Positions 1-8,108 are shown, counted from the stretch's first letter. The stretch is DNA of 13,094 bases from Gracilaria caudata (GCA_030374735.1 JASCIV010000742.1:1-13094); one strand, 5' to 3'. Program-made: numbers and translations. Notes: generated by a model from the sequence alone, not told the origin.

Positions 1-21
1 CCCCCCCGGCGCCGCGCCGCC

Positions 22-762
22 ATGTCGCCGCGTCGATCGTCCGTGGCCACCGCCGTGCACCGGCAGCCGTCGCACCGTCAGCCGCCGCCGCGCCAGGCCA
101 ACTACGCGCACCCCAAGCACGAGCGCGTAGCGCCCGACGCGCCCAAGCGCGAGCTGTCCGCCACGCAGCTCGTGCTCTTCAAGCTGTTCGGCTGTTTCTC
201 CGTGCCCGACGACCTCCCCCCACCGGACCTACAAAAGCCCATCTACCAACAACAACAACAAGCGGCCACAAAGTCCGCCGCGTGCTCCTCCTCCGTCACC
301 ACATGCTCGCCCGACTCGTCCGACCTGTCCGCGCGCAACCGCAGCATCTCGCTCAGCAGCACCGTGCCGTCGTCCGTACGCACCTCTCGACAGCGCGCCG
401 CGCGCACGCCCGCCAACAAGCCGGGCGCGTTCCCGCGCGTCATGCCGCTTGACGCGCCCGTGGCCAAGTTCTCGCTGCCCGCCGCGCACGTGAAGCGCGA
501 GCACACGCACGGCGGCGGCGGCGGCGGCGGCGTGGTGTCATGCACCAAACTGAACGACGTGGCGCACGATGTGAACTCGTCGCCCGTGTCGGTGCTGCGC
601 TCCGCGTCGTCGCGTCCGCTGTCGTCCGGTTCGTCGTCCGTGAGCAGTGTGCCGTCGTCGGCGCGACACCATCCGTCGCAACAAACTGCGCGCGTGTCGC
701 CGTCGTCGCCGCCCGTGCTGGCCGCCAATGTGTCGCGTCTGTCCGCCATGTTCGAGCAATGA
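22..762 (+). CDS. Hypothetical Ser/Pro/Ala-rich disordered protein, possibly 5'-truncated
   Basis: The product is not recognised. The frame reads 246 residues from this ATG, which sits in a good GCCGCC-ATG context, but it is also open to the left edge of the window, so the true start may lie upstream. Codons are strongly G/C-ending, like those of the chaperone gene at 8310, and this stops at the TGA; that is the main support for real coding. The N-terminus (1-45) is basic and rich in Pro, Gln and His. Residues 46-59 form the only hydrophobic stretch (ATQLVLFKLFGCF), followed by an acidic/proline segment (VPDDLPPPDL). Then come Q76-80 from a CAA run, Ser/Thr-rich stretches (88-125, 186-230) with possible phosphosites such as RNRSIS, and Gly164-170 from a GGC run. 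The C-terminus NVSRLSAMFEQ looks like a short helical motif. There is no signal peptide, membrane segment or catalytic motif. A regulatory or scaffold protein is possible, but this is a guess. Confidence 0.7.
   Translation: MSPRRSSVATAVHRQPSHRQPPPRQANYAHPKHERVAPDAPKRELSATQLVLFKLFGCFSVPDDLPPPDLQKPIYQQQQQAATKSAACSSSVTTCSPDSSDLSARNRSISLSSTVPSSVRTSRQRAARTPANKPGAFPRVMPLDAPVAKFSLPAAHVKREHTHGGGGGGGVVSCTKLNDVAHDVNSSPVSVLRSASSRPLSSGSSSVSSVPSSARHHPSQQTARVSPSSPPVLAANVSRLSAMFEQ
246..260 (+). repeat. CAA trinucleotide run coding for Gln5
   Basis: Five tandem CAA codons encode Q76-80 of the disordered protein. It is an in-frame microsatellite, so slippage would change only the glutamine number. Confidence 0.85.
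510..530 (+). repeat. GGC trinucleotide run coding for Gly7
   Basis: Seven Gly codons (residues 164-170) lie between a His/Arg/Glu-rich stretch and VVSC in the disordered protein. It is probably a flexible linker that can vary in length by slippage. Confidence 0.8.
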
Positions 763-804
763 CAACACCGCTTCGCGCCGCTCTTTTCTGTCGCTCTGTA
801 CCTG

Positions 805-826
805 CCCCCACCCCCCCCCCCCCCCC
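805..826. repeat. Poly-C tract (C5-A-C16), G-quadruplex-capable on the minus strand
   Basis: Sixteen consecutive C follow a C5-A segment 43 bases after the TGA of the upstream gene. The minus strand reads as an uninterrupted G run and could fold as a quadruplex. A T-rich tract follows at about 846-858. Confidence 0.9.
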
Positions 827-1067
827 GTGTCTACAACCCTCAACTTTTTTTTTTTTCCTTTCCTCGCGCTGCATCATGGAATAGCCATGGAGTGCACATG
901 GCGCGTGTGCAACTACTCGATACGTATCAGTTTTCAAAAACGCTCCCCACCCCGCTCCCCTTCAATTACTTCACCATGTACATCCTTTGCTCTCAAGGGT
1001 TTCGCAACTATCCAAATATAAACTTTTTACCACCCACCTTCCCATCGCCCAACTTTGCTGCTGTCGC

Positions 1068-1092
1068 AATCTGTCTGTCTGTCTCTCTCTCT
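1068..1092. repeat. GTCT/CT microsatellite
   Basis: CTGT repeats run into CT repeats inside the C-rich intergenic region. It is a simple repeat with no coding meaning. Confidence 0.8.
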
Positions 1093-2615
1093 ATCAACAC
1101 AGCACACATCCATCTTCTTCCCGCTCAACCGAACCGAGCCGAACCGAACCAAAACCATTTGCCCCCCCTCCTCGCATGCACACGCGCGCTGCCCCCTGCC
1201 TTCAGCTCCGTAGCAGCGCCTGCTCTGCCGTAATCCCAGCCCCGTTTCCGTGCGCGCACTCGGGCCACACCGCATCACAAACTGATCTCATCATCACAAC
1301 TCATGTCCCACCACAGACCAAAGCAACCGCCACAACAAAGAAGTGAAACACCCCCCCAGGTACAACTTCGCAACTAAACAGCTCGTCACGCCGTCGCAAA
1401 GCGTCCAAACGTATTGATCATCAGCGGTGCTGTTTCCAACGGCCAATCAACGCCTGCTTGAGCGGCGCTTACAACAAAACTGTCCCGTTTCATTTGCTCG
1501 CACAACGCCCCAACGCTCACGCTTTGTGGGTGCGTTGTGCGCGGCCGCCGTGATACGTTGTTGGGGACGGTGTGACTGCAAGTAGCAACGTCGAATCACG
1601 GCGCATGTCCGCTCTGCAACTCGCCCGCCGTGGCACGGAGCACAAAAATGCGCCTCCCTTCACGCACCCCCATCCATCCACCCTGCCAGCGGTTTCGCTC
1701 CTCGTGTTCAACTGCAACGGCTGCCTTCTCTCAACGCCTTTTTGCATTTCCGCGCGTTCTGCCGTTTGGATACGTACTTGCGATACGTTTTGGCGCACGC
1801 GACAGACGCAGCAGCTCATTCTGTCCGCCAACAGCCATCTGCCGTGCCATGATGACGGCGCACCTTCCGGGCCCCTTGTCCGTGCGTCACCACCTTCTCG
1901 CTCTTCGTCACGCTTTGCTGCAGCGCTGCGGCCCGCCTCGCGACGGGTCAGCTTGCGAAGGGTCAGCTCGTATCCTTCTGATGTAAACTTTTTTACGTTT
2001 CCTTCTTTCTTCTCCCCGCGTTCCTCTTTTTTTTGTTGGCAGCGAACACACGCTTGTTTACAGACGCACTCTTGTCAAGCCATGAACGGAGCACTCTTTA
2101 TCACCGCACCTTCTGAAAACATCGTGCACGCGTAACGTCTGACCACTTCGCTGCGGAGCGGTGCCAAGCTGCTCCCCCCTCGCTGCGCAATTTCACACAA
2201 AACATAACAATCGCTTCTGCGCCGCACCTACCAAAACCAGCCGCTTGCAATCAAAACTGTAACCCTCTGCGTCTCCATTACCAAACGTCAGCAAACTGTG
2301 AGCCACCACACGCAATCTCAGCAACCTCCCCACTCGGAGTGTCCACTGTCATCACCAGCTCGAAAATGTGTCACTGCAAAAAAAAAAAAAAGTAGCAAAA
2401 CTTTCCGCGCACGTCCCGCAACTCGTGCTCACGCCAACGCGCGTGATGCATCACCCAGCTAACAGCACAATGAGAGCCACATCCGTCGCAATCTTCTGCA
2501 TGGCAAACTGTCAACCTCCCATCCTCCCCTTCAGCCTCGCGCCCCCGCACTCAACGCTGTCAAGCACGCCGCAGCGCCCACAAGCTACACGCCTTGTCTT
2601 GCCACAAACGCAGCT

Positions 2616-2660
2616 CACACACACACACACACACACACATACACACACACACACACACAT
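2616..2660. repeat. (CA)n microsatellite, interrupted once
   Basis: A dinucleotide CA array of about 45 bases is interrupted by one T near 2640. It is the longest simple repeat in the window. Similar shorter tracts recur at 11646-11670, about 12829-12844 and 12908-12925, so CA tracts are a general feature of this genome's spacers. Confidence 0.95.
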
Positions 2661-2987
2661 CCGCACAAGGCCCACAACTCACCGGCAGCTTGCTCTCGTG
2701 TTGCGCATCACACCTCGGTAGCGAGCCGATACAACAACCTCTTCCGCCGTTGTATGCAAACAAACGGCGTTTATGCGGCATCGCAGCAGCAGTCGCGCTT
2801 TGATGTGCCGTAGTGTGTTGTGCGTTTCGCAACGTTCAGCAACACCGATCAACACGAGGCCACGCGTCAGGGACGAGGCCCTGTGTCTGGGAAGACCTTC
2901 TGTATGCCACTTGATGTGAATTGCGATTGAGTTGAGGTGCCGTCGCTTAGCTTGCCTGCAAACCACAAAGCAGCGATTGTGCTTTTC

Positions 2988-3008
2988 TTAGTAAGAAATT
3001 CTTACTAA
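2988..3008. repeat. 21-bp perfect palindrome (10-bp arms, 1-bp centre)
   Basis: The arms TTAGTAAGAA and TTCTTACTAA are exact reverse complements around a single A at 2998. The element sits where base composition changes from C-rich/GC-rich to AT-richer DNA. It could be a dimeric protein-binding site or a remnant of a mobile-element terminus. The right arm also contains TACTAAC, identical to a yeast-type branch point, probably by coincidence. Confidence 0.9.
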
Positions 3009-3072
3009 CGCGCCGCAACCTACAAAAAGGCTCTTACAACCCCGCTTCATCATCATCATGATGGTCGCAAGC

Positions 3073-3152
3073 AACATTTGTTACGGTAACAATGTTCGTA
3101 CATGAGAGATATCAAGTAGCAATGTTCACTCACGTCTTCTCATGTGCGAACG
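3073..3152. repeat. Pair of overlapping inverted repeats (alternative hairpins)
   Basis: Hairpin 1 pairs 3073-3084 with 3086-3096 (GTTAC/GTAAC core, AACATT/AATGTT flank) with one bulged T at 3077. Hairpin 2 pairs GTTCGTACATGAGA (3094-3107) with TCTCATGTGCGAAC (3138-3151): 13 of 14 Watson-Crick, the remaining pair being a G-U in plus-strand RNA, with a 30-base loop. The two overlap at 3094-3096 and so compete. No known RNA family was recognised. Confidence 0.75.
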
Positions 3153-3428
3153 TTTTCCTCTCTCAAAAAGAACAAAAATAGCCGTGCCGGCATAACTGCA
3201 AAACGCGAGCGACCCTCAAATTCTCTGTCCACATTGCTAGTGATGCCTTTTGACTCCTGCCTAAACATGATGTTCTATGTTCAGTAAAACAATTAGCCCG
3301 TAAGGCCATCAGCATCGATTATGACTGGCTTTCGTTGTGAGCTTTTTGTTGCGGTATTGTTGCAAATCCACTCCCACATTTGTCTGTTCATGAACCACGC
3401 GCTCGCGCTCTCTCTGGCGCTCCTGAAC

Positions 3429-3442
3429 ATCTATTAATAGAT
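3429..3442. repeat. 14-bp perfect palindrome
   Basis: ATCTATTAATAGAT equals its own reverse complement. It is AT-rich and may be a dimeric factor site or chance. Confidence 0.85.
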
Positions 3443-3867
3443 ATGGGAATGCTTCACAACCGGTTTCACACAACTTCATGGAAGAAAACGTTCTGCAAGT
3501 GACTTTGATGCATCTTCAACACCATGAGCTTTGTGTGTTCGCTCCATCACAAGAAGCAGGGGGCACAGAATGTAAAAGAATGGAGGCGAGAGGGGGTTGG
3601 CACAACATAATTACCTTTGACCTACAGTACAGAGCTGCAGTATCACTGTCGAGAGCGTAGCACTAGACCTCCTCGACTGGGATTTCAACGTTTACTACCT
3701 CGGGCACCATTGTACAGTACAACAAGGGTACACAGAATTGCTGGAGACAGCAAGAAGAAATATGTGCCAAAAGTCGATTGTGTGCAGTAACAATAAGAGA
3801 TACAGCAAAGGAATGATCCAATCTAACAGAAACCTACACGAATAACAACCGTAATTAATGTACGGGT

Positions 3868-3892
3868 AACGTACGCCCTACGAAGGTACGTT
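3868..3892. repeat. Short inverted repeat AACGTAC ... GTACGTT
   Basis: Seven-base arms at 3868-3874 and 3886-3892 are separated by 11 bases. GTAC-containing words recur several times between 3859 and 3892. Significance is modest. Confidence 0.6.
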
Positions 3893-4538
3893 CGATATAC
3901 ATCTACAATTAGAATCGCAACCAGAAGAAGGAAGATGGTACCGGACGGCTACAAACGGAACCTAAACCTATCAAGGGTTCCATCATCAGTGCAGGGGTGC
4001 AGAATAAGGTGACATGTTCGAGATAGAAAGCATGTCCAACGAGCAAGAGGCCGAAGCACAACTTAAGACAACTGCTCGTGAAGCCGACGAAGACCCATGT
4101 TACATGCGTCACAAGAGCGGCTGCACTTGCGATGAAGCACAATGCCGCTTGGGTGAAAACGGCGGAAGATGGGTTCTATCGGCGAAGAACATATGTGTAA
4201 TGCATAACATGAGATGATCCAATATGAACGGGGCTTGTCGGAACTGTGCTTGCGGCAAGTCTGCGTCCGGTCGTGTGCCTGCCGCAGCGTGTTTTGATTG
4301 GCGGCAGTGCGAGGAAGGTGACCGGATGGCGGACGTCCAGACTGTGGGTTTGGGATACATGAAAGACTTGCTGGGATGAGTGTGATGGGTGCATCGGCCC
4401 TTATAACGCTTTCTCTACCTGGTTTAAGAATCGTCGTGGACAGTCATGTTGCTAATGATGGGCGAAGCCCTGTAGGGATATGCGCCATTCAATTCAATAG
4501 AATAGAGGGCGAAGAAAAGCATGCTGTCAATTGGACAG

Positions 4539-4559
4539 ATAGCGAGCTGAACTCGCTAT
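4539..4559. repeat. Perfect 8-bp hairpin with 5-base loop
   Basis: ATAGCGAG (4539-4546) and CTCGCTAT (4552-4559) are exact reverse complements around the loop CTGAA. No U-run follows and no gene ends here, so it is not clearly a terminator. Confidence 0.8.
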
Positions 4560-4735
4560 GACTGTTGTACCAGTACGCGTGTGACCCTGATCATCAAGTT
4601 GAACTAAAGAGTACGATAAATGATGCGGTGTGACCAGAACGAATGTGGGCTGCAGTTGCTACAGCTAAGCGAGAAAAGAAGAGCAAAGTACGAGAGCACA
4701 GACTAAAGGCTACCTGGGGGAGATAGCCGTTGAAA

Positions 4736-4757
4736 GCAGGGGCCCTGCTGCAGGGCC
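4736..4757. repeat. Two interlocked palindromes sharing one arm
   Basis: GCAGGG/CCCTGC (4736-4748, one-base centre) and GGCCCTGC/GCAGGGCC (4741-4757, one-base centre) share the arm at 4743-4748. The arrangement is a direct-inverted-direct GCAGGG triplet. Centres are too short for RNA hairpins, so a protein site or cruciform is more likely, if it has any role. Confidence 0.75.
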
Positions 4758-5963
4758 GTGTCTCTATATCTGATCACTACAGTACCTTCATACCTTTGTG
4801 CTGTGCTTGCTCCGGCCTGTACCTTTCAGGTTTGCAAAGCTTGTCAGATTACACGACGAAAAATTGCATTGGTTCTCAACAAGGGTCATGTACCAAGTGA
4901 TTTGCTCGGTTTCATTTTGAAGAATGCTCGTGACAACGCTGCTTCAGTTGCGGAAAAAAAGCGCATGTGCCGTTGTGTTATACTCATAGAGCAACAGAAA
5001 ATTGAAAGCATCTCTCTTCAATCCCGGCGTCGATCGACGTGCGTTACGATTCGAACAGCGCTACAAAGCGTAATGTTTGATTTGATTGGATCACAATAGT
5101 TGATTCGCACAAAAAAGCGTGTGCTTCGACATACCCCATTCCTCTGGTGGTGGGCATGCGGCGTTCGAGTGGACGTGCTTTTTCTTCAAGAATTGAGTCG
5201 CAGTGCTGGAATGTTCAAAGCGAAGCCGCTCACAGCTTGGCTGCAAATGTAATTCGGAGGTTGTAAGTTCAGACGGTGGGGCTGCAGTATCGCGACGAAA
5301 CGTCGGGTGGAGGTAGGGTATGACATCTTCCATGTTTTGGTGGAAAAAAGAGCATTCTTGGGATTGACAAGGACGAAGCAAAGAAGGAAAGCAAATCGGT
5401 CAGAATTGTACAACTTGCTCATTAGCAGACGGTGATTGTCTGTCAGAGACGGCGCACATTTTGTGCGGAATATCATCGACGATGACGTTGACGACATTTC
5501 GTGCTTTTTTTTTTTTTGAAAAGCTGTACGTTACGCAAGAAAACGTTACGCTTGCCATCACGGGGAGCTGGTGTGTCAAAACTCAAAAGCGTGGTTGTGT
5601 GAAGCAAGCTTGCGTAATAAGTGGCATGGCATGCATGGTAACGTGGCATTTTCCTTAAAGAAAGGGGGCAGCATAGGGCGAGGAGGAGGGTTGATGTGCG
5701 CAGGATGAAGGGCAGATGTACGTTTTGGTTGAAGGCGATGCAAAGTTATGGTTGCTTCCCACGGTGTTGACATGAGATGATGGGCAAGCTTTGTGACAAG
5801 ATCGAACAACATCTCGCAAATGCGTTGATGTTCACTTTTTTTTCTCTCTCTCTCTGCGAGGTATTTGCTGGGACTTCGCGATATGAAGCGCGAATGAAGC
5901 CCAAATGCATCGGCCATCACGCAAGCGCTTTAAAAGCGGCGGTTTTGATGTTTGCTCCATATT

Positions 5964-5979
5964 TTTTCTGCGCAGAAAA
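5964..5979. repeat. 16-bp perfect palindrome
   Basis: TTTTCTGCGCAGAAAA equals its own reverse complement. A second near palindrome, CGCTTT-A-AAAGCG, lies just upstream at 5926-5938. Together they make a small symmetric cluster, possibly a regulatory site. Confidence 0.85.
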
Positions 5980-7025
5980 TAGATGAGATACGAAAGCGCA
6001 AACACGTCATGATTGGTGGGGCCAATGCGGTAGTGGGGTTTAGCTTAGCCGGCAGGCACCCCGATTTCCTACAGTGAAAATAACGGCAAAATGGCAACGA
6101 CCAGTGCCGCAACGATGATCTGAGCAGAAACGCTCTCTTTTTAATGTTGGAAAGCGTTGTTTATTGCTGTGTCTTTATGTTTTCTTTTTCTTGGCCCCGC
6201 GTTTTCGCTCTGCGAGCACTCGCAATGTGCGCAGGTATAGCTACACGTTCCAGAACCACATGCACGCTTCGGCGTGGCGCAAAAACGTGCGGTGAGAGAC
6301 TGCAGCCAGCGCGCTCACGCGCGTGGCAGAAGCGGTTGCAGTATACACGTGAATGTCGAAATTGCTCAGTTGGAGCAACGCACGCCAACCGGAAGTTAAA
6401 TGATGATGGCGGTGATGATGGCAAAAGCACAATAAGTGAAGCGGTAAGGCTAGCGTTCCTTGGGATTTGTTGTTTGGCTAAGTTTGCTGGCTGTGCTCGT
6501 CCAATGGCAAAACGACGTGCACAACGTGCGCTTGGTGCGTTAGCAGTTCCTACCTTCATGTAGCAAATAAAAAAATATCATGGCAAGTGCGCATTTCGCG
6601 CCGCGCTGGGACAAAGTACCTACCATTACAGAGCGTGACAGACGGAAAAAAAGAAAGGGGGGGGATCGTGCGGACGGATATGCGGATGTGAGGTGTGTGT
6701 GTGTGTGGCGTCATGCTTGCCAACTTGGAAACAGCGATTTCTTCGTCAGCATCGGTGACGAGTGGCCGTTGTGGCGGCTTGAGACAAGTGCAGCGCGCGA
6801 AAAACGGGGTGCTGATGTTGAGGCTCGGAGGCAGGCGCCAATTGCTGGCAGGAGGCGCCATTTTCAGCCGCACGCTGGCTGCTTTGTTTGAGCGCTGTGT
6901 TCGAGTCTATAAATGGTTTCCGAGTTTTTAAATGACAGCGATTTTTATGGCGTGTGCGTTGGGGGAGAAGTTTTTTTTTTAATGGTATGAGTGAGCGTAC
7001 GAGCAAACGAGCTCGCGCGCACGCC

Positions 7026-7074
7026 GAGCGGTGAGCGGTGAGCGGTGAGCGGTGAGCGGTGAGCGGTGAGCGGT
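7026..7074. repeat. GAGCGGT heptamer array, 7 perfect copies
   Basis: Seven identical 7-bp units run without interruption, followed by a degenerate TGAGGTGAAG. The period is not a multiple of 3 in any coding context, so it is a minisatellite-type array. It lies at the right edge of the G-rich spacer, about 1.2 kb upstream of the chaperone start. Plus-strand RNA or DNA would be G-rich with spaced GG pairs. Confidence 0.95.
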
Positions 7075-7180
7075 TGAGGTGAAGTGCTATTCTTAATGAG
7101 GAGGCTGACGCGCGAGCCGGACGGAGAGAATCGGTCGCTACTAGCGTGCCGCCTTTTTAAAAAACCTGTTTGAAGCTTTA

Positions 7181-7201
7181 CGTCACGCGTCACACGTCAT
7201 G
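7181..7201. promoter_or_regulatory. Triple CGTCA (TGACG) motif with 7-bp period
   Basis: CGTCA occurs at 7181, 7188 and 7195, exactly 7 bp apart, as CGTCACG, CGTCACA and CGTCATG. Read on the minus strand this gives TGACGTG, TGACGCG and TGACGTA. TGACG is the core bound by many bZIP factors, and TGACGTG resembles the unfolded-protein-response element of plants and animals. It lies about 1.1 kb upstream of an ER-chaperone gene, which makes the match suggestive. The distance is large, so the assignment is tentative. Confidence 0.4.
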
Positions 7202-7470
7202 CGTTTGATAGTGCAGACCTTTTCTTTGTTTTTCTCCCTGTTGGTGGCGTCGTGTGTGGACAAAAAAGAGCAGCACGCTTTACAACAAGACGATATATGA
7301 TTAATATAAGCGATCGAAATTACCGAACAACAGCACTCAACAGAAAATTCACAAAGAAGAAACTGAGTTCGAGCGTGACACAAACGCACACAACAGCTTC
7401 TGCGACGCGCAGAGAAACTAACTAACCACAAAAAAAAGTTAGGTACGCAACGTAAGGTGTACGAGCGAGA

Positions 7471-7501
7471 ACAACGGTACCGTTGTACCGTTGTATCGTT
7501 G
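7471..7501. promoter_or_regulatory. 16-bp palindrome running into three TACCGTTG octamers
   Basis: ACAACGGTACCGTTGT (7471-7486) is a perfect palindrome. TACCGTTG repeats at 7478-7485 and 7486-7493, and as TATCGTTG at 7494-7501. CAACGG/CCGTTG is a Myb-type core, so a cluster of Myb sites is one reading. It is about 0.8 kb upstream of the chaperone ATG. Confidence 0.5.
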
Positions 7502-7706
7502 TTTTTCTTTCTCCTTCAACGCTAACGTAGAACGCAGCTCATCTCCAGCTAAGCGCTTCGCGCACGAGCAGTCGACGAGTGCTCCTCCAACGCGCATTAG
7601 CGTGCGTCGAAAACACAAATAAAAAAAAAGAAAACACCTTGTCCTGACAGCCCCGTTGCGCAGCGCGCGGACGCCGCAGTCGTGCAGCCCCCCCACCCAC
7701 CCACGC

Positions 7707-7756
7707 ATCCACCACCACCGCGGCATCCACCACCGCGGCATCCACCACCACCGCCG
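7707..7756. repeat. CCACCACCGCGGC minisatellite, about 3 units
   Basis: Units of 18, 15 and about 17 bp beginning ATCCACCACC are in tandem; the first two end in CGCGGC and the third in CCGCCG. They differ by one CCA triplet. It is simple-sequence DNA in the chaperone upstream region. Confidence 0.8.
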
Positions 7757-7985
7757 TGACACAGCGCACGCGTGCGCAACTCCACTCGCACAACGCGCAG
7801 CAACGCGCCGTGTTTCGCGTCACCGCATGCGCCGTGTGCGCTGTCACACGCGTGCACTCTTCCCACACACACGTGCACATCGTGTGCCACCTCCACACGT
7901 CGCGCGCGTGTTCGCGCTGTGCGCTTCCGCACAAGTTGACTGCGCGCGCGCGCGGTGAGCATCGCGCACTCCCCCCACCTGGCGA

Positions 7986-8048
7986 ATGATCGTGCGCGCG
8001 CATCGCTGCTTGTCGCGCGCCGTGTATCGTCGATATCCGCAATCATAA
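7986..8048 (+). other. Possible upstream ORF in the chaperone leader (20 codons)
   Basis: ATG to TAA gives a 20-residue peptide beginning MIVRAH. It would act as a uORF only if transcription starts upstream of 7986, which the sequence does not show. Confidence 0.2.
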
Positions 8049-8090
8049 GAAGCTGACGCCGCTCCCCCACACACCGGCCCGTTCGCGCCC

Positions 8091-8108
8091 ATGATCCGTT
8101 CATCCTAA
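8091..8108 (+). other. Possible minimal uORF (MIRSS-stop) in the chaperone leader
   Basis: A five-residue ATG-to-TAA frame sits about 200 bases before the main ATG, inside the pyrimidine-rich leader. Short uORFs of this kind can control translation of ER-stress genes. Relevance depends on the unknown transcript start. Confidence 0.25.

Larger units (their letters stand above)
763..2980. other. Gene-free, C-rich (plus strand) intergenic sequence with microsatellites
   Basis: I see no supportable gene here. The plus strand is strongly skewed to C over G: in 1081-1140 I count 26 C and 6 G by hand. It contains a C16 run, T tracts, CT/GTCT repeats (about 1070-1092), a CCGAA pentamer cluster (about 1127-1156), an A tract near 2378-2391 and a long CA tract. 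The longest open stretch (1572-2135, plus, 187 codons) has no domain, a Ser/Arg/Phe-biased composition and mixed third positions; I regard it as chance. Part of this region should be the 3' UTR of the gene ending at 762, but no convincing polyadenylation signal stands out. Confidence 0.6.
2981..5600. other. AT-richer gene-free island with many small inverted repeats
   Basis: This stretch is visibly lower in GC than both flanks and lacks the G/C-ending codon pattern of the real genes. The open stretches at 3478-3660, 4014-4217 and 4734-5099 (plus) are 60-120 codons long with AT-ending codons and no recognised motif. The last has no early ATG, only a GTG at 4758. None is convincing. Palindromes lie at 2988-3008, 3073-3152, 3429-3442, 3868-3892, 4539-4559, 4736-4757 and 5028-5039. 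It may be the decayed remains of a mobile element or acquired DNA, but I recognise no transposase, reverse transcriptase or terminal repeats. Confidence 0.5.
5601..7140. other. Gene-free, G-rich (plus strand) intergenic sequence
   Basis: No supportable gene. The plus strand is G-rich: in 5641-5700 I count 25 G and 8 C by hand. The overlapping open stretches at 6144-6563 (plus, 139 codons) and 6161-6559 (minus, 132 codons) have no domain and no G/C-ending codon bias. An AATAAA three bases after the plus stop (6567-6572) is probably coincidental. There is a (GT)n tract at about 6693-6704, a TATAAA at 6909-6914, a palindrome at 5964-5979 and the heptamer array at 7026-7074. Confidence 0.5.

Noticed and set aside
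1572..2135. 187-codon plus-strand frame
   Set aside because: Ser/Arg/Phe-biased simple composition, no domain, mixed third positions. Stop codons are rare by chance in this C-rich stretch.
2902..3030. Possible intron: GTATGC near 2902, TACTAAC at 3003-3009, AAG near 3030
   Set aside because: No coding frame on either side to be joined, the donor is weak, and TACTAAC is part of a perfect palindrome that explains it.
5044..5060. GTTCGAATC on the minus strand, like a tRNA T-loop
   Set aside because: The flanking bases do not form a T-stem and no acceptor or anticodon arm could be found. Similar GTTCGAG words near 4016, 5166, 6898 and 7367 failed the same test.
4734..5099. Open stretch of 122 codons in the AT-richer island
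   Set aside because: No ATG until about 70 codons after the GTG at 4758, codons end in A/T unlike the real genes, and no domain is recognised. It may be an exon or element fragment, but I cannot support it as a gene.
6144..6563. 139-codon plus-strand frame from ATG with AATAAA three bases after its stop, and a 132-codon minus-strand frame over the same DNA
   Set aside because: Neither has a recognisable motif or G/C-ending codons, and two long overlapping antisense frames in GC-rich DNA are expected by chance. AATAAA so close to a stop is not a usual layout.
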